64,000 nucleotides of DNA from contig OY992538.1 of the NCBI GenBank assembly GCA_963921195.1, positions 61,122,852-61,186,851 on the forward strand, written 5' to 3'. Under the pieces are notes generated by a model. It ran no database searches. It had not been told where the DNA came from and worked only from the letters and a program-made list of their open reading frames with translations. Positions within the stretch are counted from its first letter, which is position 1. Each line of letters opens with the position of its first letter. This document shows, one piece after another, positions 59,001 to 64,000 of the stretch. Origin of the DNA: Pegoplata infirma (lineage: Eukaryota; Arthropoda; Insecta; Diptera; Anthomyiidae). The position numbers were made by a program, and so were the translations under genes.

Positions 59001-60455
59001 TTTTTTCTAAAAAAGCATTTTTTTCTAAACAAGTAAAATTTTTTCTAAAAAGTTATATTTTTCCTAAAAAAGTATTTTTTATCTTAAAAGTAAATTTTTT
59101 TCTAAAAATGTACTATTTTTTCTAAAAAAGTAAAATTATTTCTAAAAAGTACTATTTTTTTAAAAAAAGGACTTTTTTATCTAAAAAGTACTATTTTTCC
59201 TAAATTTACTACTTTTTTCTAAAAAGGTACTTTTTTTTCTAAAAAAGTAAAATTTTTTTTTTAAAAAGTAATATTTTTTCTAAAAAAAGTACTTTTTTAT
59301 CTAAAAAGTACTATTTTTCCTAAAAAGAACTATTTTTTCAAAAAAGTAAAATTTTTTCTAAAAAAAAGTAAAATTTTTTCTAAAAAGTACTATTTTTTCT
59401 AAAAAAGTACTTTTTTTCTAAAAAGTACTATTTTTTCTAAAAAAGTACTTTTTTTTCTAAAAAAGTAAAATTTTTTCTACAAAGTACTATTTTTTCTAAA
59501 AAAATTACTTTTTTATCTAAAAAGTACTATTTTTCGTAAAAAGTACTATTTTTTCAAAAAAGTAAAATTTTTTCGAAAAAAAAGTAAATTCTTTTCTAAA
59601 AAGTACTATTTTTCTAAAAGAGTACTTTTTTTCTAAAAAGTACTATTTTTTCTAAAAAGTACTATTTTTTCTAAGAAGTACTATTTTTTCTAAAAAGTAC
59701 TATTTTTTCTAAAAAAAATACTTTTTTATCTTAAAAGTACTTTTTTTCTAAAATAGTATTATTTTTTCAAAAAAGTACTATTTTTTCTAAAAAAATTACT
59801 TTTTTATCTAAAAAGTACTATTTTTCGTAAAAAGTACTATTTTTTCAAAAAAGTAAAATTTTTTCGAAAAAAAAGTAAATTCTTTTCTAAAAAGTACTTT
59901 TTTATCTAAAATGTACTTTTTTTCTTAAAAGTACTTTTTATCTAAAAAAGTAATTTTTTTATTTTTATTTTTTTTAGAAAAATTACTATTTTTTCAAAAA
60001 GTACTATTTTTTCTAAAAAAAGTAAACTTTTTTCTAAAAAAGTACTTTTTTTCTAAACAAGTAAAATTTTTTCTAAAAAGTTATATTTTTCCTAAAAAAG
60101 TACTTTTTTATCTTAACAGTACATTTTTTTCTAAAAATGTACTATTTTTTCTAAAAAAGTACTTTTTTTTCTAAAAAAGTACTTTTTTTCTAAAAAAGTA
60201 AAATTTTTTCTAAAAAGTACTATTTTTTCTAAAAAAGTACTTTTTTTCTAAAAAGTACTATTTTTTTCTAAAAAGGTACTTTTTTTATCTAAAAAGTACT
60301 TTTTTTAAAAAAAAGTACTATTTTTTCTAAAAAAGTAAAATTTTTTCTAAAAAGTAGTATTTTTTCTAAAAAAAATAATTTTTTATCTTAAAAGTACTTT
60401 TTTTTCTAAAATAGTATTATTTTTTCAAAAAAGTACCATTTTTTCAAAAAAGTAC
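56040..60455. repeat. AGTACTTTTTTAGAAAAAAT minisatellite
   Basis: More than 200 imperfect 18-19-bp units. In 56040-58585 they read TAGTACTTTTTAGAAAAAA; from about 58600 they read TTTTTTCTAAAAAGTACTA, so the array is one large palindrome centred near 58590-58610. It continues in the second orientation at 60976-61368 after the MITE. Several multi-unit blocks recur almost verbatim (for example about 56110-56640 and 57480-57900), indicating recent segmental duplication within the array. Confidence 0.95.
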
Positions 60456-60457
60456 TA

Positions 60458-60973
60458 CCTCCGTCCCGAAATATTATTAACATTTCTATAGATTTTTTTG
60501 TCCCAAAATAAACTTTACATTTTATTAAGCAGTGTTTTAGTTGAAATAATACAAGATAAAGTTAAAAAAACAATCTTATACTAATCTCGTGTACTAAAAC
60601 TGTAACAAAATTAATTAAAAATATTTGCAAGATGCCCCTATATCATCCATAATGCATTTATTAAAAACCGTTAAAAGGACCTCTAGCGTAAAATTTCTTA
60701 TTTCATAAGCCGCATTTTGTAATAATTTTCATCTTTTCGACCATAGTGGACACCGTGCCTGTTTGTAACGTCGAAAACAAGTTGTCTCATTTATCTGGAT
60801 GCAGTTTATTGCATCCATTTTGCACGTGAATTGAAAAATTGGAAAGATATAAAGAATTTTTTAATTATTGATATGTCCCGATATGTATTAACAAAAAAAA
60901 CAAAGCTTTTTCAAAAAATCCTCCATAATCCCAGCCAAAATATAGAAATGTTAAGATTATTTTGGGAAGGAGG
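60458..60973. mobile_element. Stowaway-like MITE inside the minisatellite, TA flanked
   Basis: Ends CCTCCGTCCCGAAATATTAT and ATTATTTTGGGAAGGAGG, with inner ACATTTCTATA and its complement. TA at 60456-60457 and 60974-60975. 516 bp. The terminal CTCCGTCCC matches the Tc1/mariner Stowaway class. It is the only non-repetitive block in the array, and the short frame at 60831 is chance. Confidence 0.85.
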
Positions 60974-61639
60974 TAGTACTATTTTTTATAAAAAAACAGT
61001 ACATTTTTTTAAAAAAGTACAATTTTTTTTAAAAAAGTGTTATTTTTTTCTAAAAAAGTACTATTTTTTCTAAAAAAGTACTATTTTTTCTAAAAAAGTA
61101 CTATATTTTTCTAAAAAGTACTATTTTTCTAAAAAAGTACTATTTGTTTTAAAAAGAACTGTTTTTTCTAAAAAAGTACTAACTTTTCCAAAAAAGTATT
61201 TGTTTTTCTAAAAAGTACTTTTTTTTCTAAAAAAATACTATTTCTTCTAAAAAGTACTTTTCTTCTAAAAAAGTACTATTTTTGTAAAAAAAATATATTT
61301 TTTTTTTAAAAAAGTAGTATTTGTCTGAAAAAAGTATTTTATTTCTAAAAACAATTATTAAAAAAAAAAATCTGAAATGTGCCAATAACTGGCACATGGC
61401 ACACTTACCATGTGTCATGTGCTGGCACACGGCACATTTCAAATGTGCCATGTGTCATAATACGACACACGGCACATTTCAGATGTGCCATGTGCCATGT
61501 CTATGGCAAATGGCACACCAGAAATGTGCCGTGTGCCAGCACATGGCACACGGCCAATGTGTCGTGTGCCATTCTATGGGCACACGACACATTAGTAAAA
61601 TGTGATGTGCAGCACATGTGTGTGCCATTCCTTACCCTG

Positions 61640-61785
61640 TTTATTAGCCCGTACTGAAAGATGACATTTTTAGAATTTGCTTAAAATAGCAAAGAAATGA
61701 TGCGTATCATAAAAAAAAACTATATCTTTAACTTCCTGCCCAGCAAAAACCTACCTGTTAGCTGAAGACATTGATCCCAAAATAA
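61640..61785. other. Short noncoding spacer
   Basis: Nothing recognisable between the giant hAT-like element and the next palindrome. Confidence 0.4.
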
Positions 61786-62700
61786 GAGGCGTTCCACACC
61801 AAATGTCCCACTACAGAAAAACATGTGTCCCGCAAATTTCTGAATAGGTTGTTTGGATAGCCCTATATTGAACTAAGAAAATTGCGTTTTTGGTTTTTCT
61901 AATTTTCAAAAACTGGGCTTAGAAGGCGTGGTCAAATATTAATGGTTAAATTTGTGGCGAGTTCTCTCGATTAAATATTTATCACATTAAAACGGAATGC
62001 ACCACAATCTCAAAAATTTACATTCTTATATAGTTTTGTATGGGCTATCGATTATTTTTTTTTTTTTTTTGAAAATTTTTAGAACACGTTCTGAAATTTT
62101 CCATTTTTAAAAAAAAGTCAATTTAACAAAAATCCGGACACTTGTTTTTATTTTTTAATGTTTGTCCATCCACACAAAAAAATTCAGACACACGTTTGTC
62201 GTTTTTTTCGAGAAAATCGCATTTGAATTTTAAATTTCATAACAATTTTGTAATTTGCTTGTATTTTCTTGTTTTAATGTTGCGAATGAGTAATATTATT
62301 TGCATAAATATTATTCATACGCTCTATTGAAACAAGAAAATACAAGCAAATTACTAAATTTTTATGAAATTTAAAATTCAAATGCGATTTTTTCGAAAAA
62401 AAACGAAAAACGTGTGTGTGAATTTTTTGTGTGGATGGACAAACATCTCAACTTAAAAATAAAAAAAAGTGGCCGAAATTTTGATAAATTGAATTTTTTA
62501 AACAATGGAAAATTTCAGAACGGGTTCTGAAAATTTTCCAAAAAAATTTAATCGATAGCCCATACAAAACAATATAAAAAGGTAAATTTTTAAGATTGTG
62601 GTGCATTCCGTGTTAATGTGATAAATATTTAATCAAGGCAACTCGCCACAAATTTGACCATTTTTCTAAAATTTGACCACGCCTCCTAATTGATAATTTC
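61786..62700. mobile_element. GGCATTCCACACC palindromic element
   Basis: The left arm begins GAGGCGTTCCACACCAAATG. Arms meet near 62295 (GCGAATGAGTAATATTATTTGCATAAATATT). The right arm stops at CCACGCCTCCTAA, where the 22-bp array takes over, so about 110 bp of the right end are missing. Pieces of the same element are found at 44367-44740 and 49569-50262. Confidence 0.75.
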
Positions 62701-62946
62701 TGAAATACAATTGATAATTTCTGAAATACAATTGATTATTTCTGAAATACAATTGATAGTTTCTGAAATACAATTGATATTTCTTAACATACAAATTAAA
62801 AATTTCTGAAATACAATTGATAATTTCTGAAATACAATTGATAAATTCTGAAATAATATTGATAATTTATGAAATACAATTGATTATTTCTGAAATACAA
62901 TTGATAATTTCTGAAATACAATTGATAATTCTGAAATACAATTGAT
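62692..62946. repeat. 22-bp tandem repeat, about 11-12 copies
   Basis: The unit TTGATAATTTCTGAAATACA is repeated with little variation. It replaces the end of the adjacent palindrome, suggesting that it expanded from, or inserted at, the broken end. Noncoding. Confidence 0.95.
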
Positions 62947-63724
62947 TACACAGCTCAACAAGAAAATGCGTATTGGATTCTGGTTAGTGATTTGGTTGGT
63001 GTCTGTTGCGCTGATTCCAAATCCGGCGTCCAAATTTGTCTATCACATCAGTATTTTTAGCAATTCGCGGTTAAAGGGCCGAAAAAGGGCATTTTTGACC
63101 CCTTTTAAAAGCTTATAAAATAATATCCTGACATGCAAATGACTTGGTCCCAATTAGAAATGTCGTTAAGACATCTCAAAGACTTCCTTATGACAATGTT
63201 TCCTTATGACAATGTCAGTGTACCTGCTGACTGAAAAATCTCTGACCATACAAAAAACCTCATGACACCTCCTGACTTTTTCAAGTATTTTGTCAAAATT
63301 CCTCGACGACAAGTAAGCAAGTAGTCAATAGTGCTGACTACATTATGACATGTACATTTAGGAAAATATCAAAATTGGCATAGCACAGTCATATAGACCG
63401 TGAAAAACTATAAAGAAAAATGTTTTCACTTTTTCGCGGATGTTAAAAAAGTACACGCACCAAACGCGATGAAATTTTGAACTACTATTTTTGTATTTTT
63501 TTTTTAATCGTAAAATGTGGCTATTTTAACTATGATTCCGCTTTAATCAAGTCCGAAACTAAAACTAAGGTAGGCGGGGAAGGTACCCATGGGGTACTAC
63601 CCACCTTCCCAACAACATTTTAACGTTCATTTTAATATCAAGTTACCAAACTGAGCTTTACTCAATATGTGCCTTTATTTGTGGAAAATAGTTTGACATA
63701 TAGTTCTCAGATCACTGATTTAAG
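62947..63724. other. Noncoding with a hAT MITE fragment
   Basis: 63410-63515 (CACTTTTTCGCGGATGTTAA, ACGCACCAAACGCGATGAAA) is a fragment of the MITE family seen at 18862 and 53693; I could not find its ends. A 51-codon frame at 62966-63121 starting MRIGFWLVIWLVSVALIP looks like a signal peptide, but the following sequence reads as repeat; I do not call it a gene. Confidence 0.4.
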
Positions 63725-63934
63725 GAAGATGACTTTAAATCTCTGAAGGAGTCGCTAGGTTTAAAAACGCTCAGATGCTTCTTAAGATATTGGAAAAAAG
63801 AAGAATCAATAATTCCAAACCAGCAAAGAAGTAATATTTGCGCGGAATGTGCCACTATGGTGGTCCAGGATATTTATCCTTTGTGTAAATCAGCACGAAC
63901 TTTAAATCTCAAGTTTATTTCCTTCAATAAATAG
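63725..63934 (+). CDS. Candidate last exon, ZAD-like half domain
   Basis: Sixty-nine codons open from an AG acceptor (63723-63724, TTTAAG) to TAG at 63932-63934. The preceding in-frame stop at 63716-63718 means the frame needs an upstream exon. It reads DDFKSLKESLGLKTLRCFL, later IIPNQQRSNICAECATMVVQ and DIYPLCKSARTLNLKF. The pattern of a leucine-rich helix, then P-x(n)-IC-x-x-C-x(11)-C-x-x-S/A, recalls the second half of the insect zinc-finger-associated domain (ZAD), with three of the expected cysteines. AATAAA at 63927 and 63969 could end the transcript. The acceptor is unproven and it may be a pseudogene or non-ZAD. Confidence 0.4.
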   Translation, partial: EDDFKSLKESLGLKTLRCFLRYWKKEESIIPNQQRSNICAECATMVVQDIYPLCKSARTLNLKFISFNK

Positions 63935-64000
63935 ACATTAGAATTTTTTTACATTTTTACTTGTTGTTAAATAAAAAATACATAAATTTTGTGTTGATAA

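Larger units (their letters stand above)
55748..61639. mobile_element. Giant hAT-like element made of minisatellite, TSD TTTATTAG
   Basis: 5892 bp. Ends CAGGGTAAGGAATGGCAC and GTGCCATTCCTTACCCTG (perfect over 18 bp). The 8-bp duplication TTTATTAG lies at 55740-55747 and 61640-61647. Inside each end is a block of GGCACATGGCACA-type repeats (55760-56032, 61379-61630), probably transposase-binding subterminal repeats. The rest is an 18-19-bp minisatellite in two orientations, plus a MITE at 60458-60973. No transposase. Cys/His-rich frames over the terminal blocks are translations of GGCACA repeats. Confidence 0.93.

Noticed and set aside
62966..63121. Small secreted protein with a signal-like N-terminus
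   Set aside because: The hydrophobic start is plausible, but the remainder reads as repeat sequence and nothing supports transcription.

Overview
The window is eukaryotic, very AT-rich nuclear DNA, almost certainly from an insect and most likely a brachyceran fly. The evidence is GT-AG introns of fly size, (GTCY)n-bearing mini-me-like repeats, a Jockey-clade LINE, hAT, piggyBac, Tc1/mariner and Helitron elements, and a captured insect-type histone H1 fragment. Nothing bacterial is present. Nearly all short ORFs are chance reading frames in repeats. I found only two candidate host exon sets, one near each edge: a two-exon C-terminal piece of a SAMD3-like protein (2052-2706) and a last exon resembling the second half of a ZAD domain (63725-63934). 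The roughly 61 kb between them is a graveyard of nested mobile elements.

Layout. 1-1960 is a 35-bp minisatellite that flips orientation several times. 5.7-9.9 kb holds a minus-strand Jockey LINE pseudogene, split by a 2-kb hAT-like element that contains a palindrome and mariner-type transposase scraps. 11.1-14.3 kb holds a TA-flanked element and a mini-me-like repeat split by a 1.76-kb palindrome. Helitrons in opposite orientation lie at 14479-18175 and 36347-39204. 18.5-22.6 kb is a foldback that received two hAT-like elements and a piggyBac element; the piggyBac holds two more insertions. 23.9-33.4 kb is a palindromic element interrupted by a TA-flanked element and by an RNase H-bearing LINE; that LINE is split by a hAT-like element, which contains a further repeat carrying two more insertions. 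From 34.5 to 55.7 kb there are foldbacks, mini-me-like copies, satellites and a second LINE fragment. 55748-61639 is a 5.9-kb element with 8-bp target duplications, made almost entirely of minisatellite and containing a Stowaway-like MITE. 61.8-62.9 kb is another palindrome plus a 22-bp tandem array.

The genes do not form a pathway. The useful content is structural: target-site duplications and, in several cases, a matching empty site inside the window allow insertions to be delimited and their relative order read. The most unusual item is a TA-flanked element carrying two decayed copies of the 5' end of a histone H1 gene. All boundaries come from reading by eye; family assignments rest on terminal motifs, duplication lengths and recognisable protein motifs.
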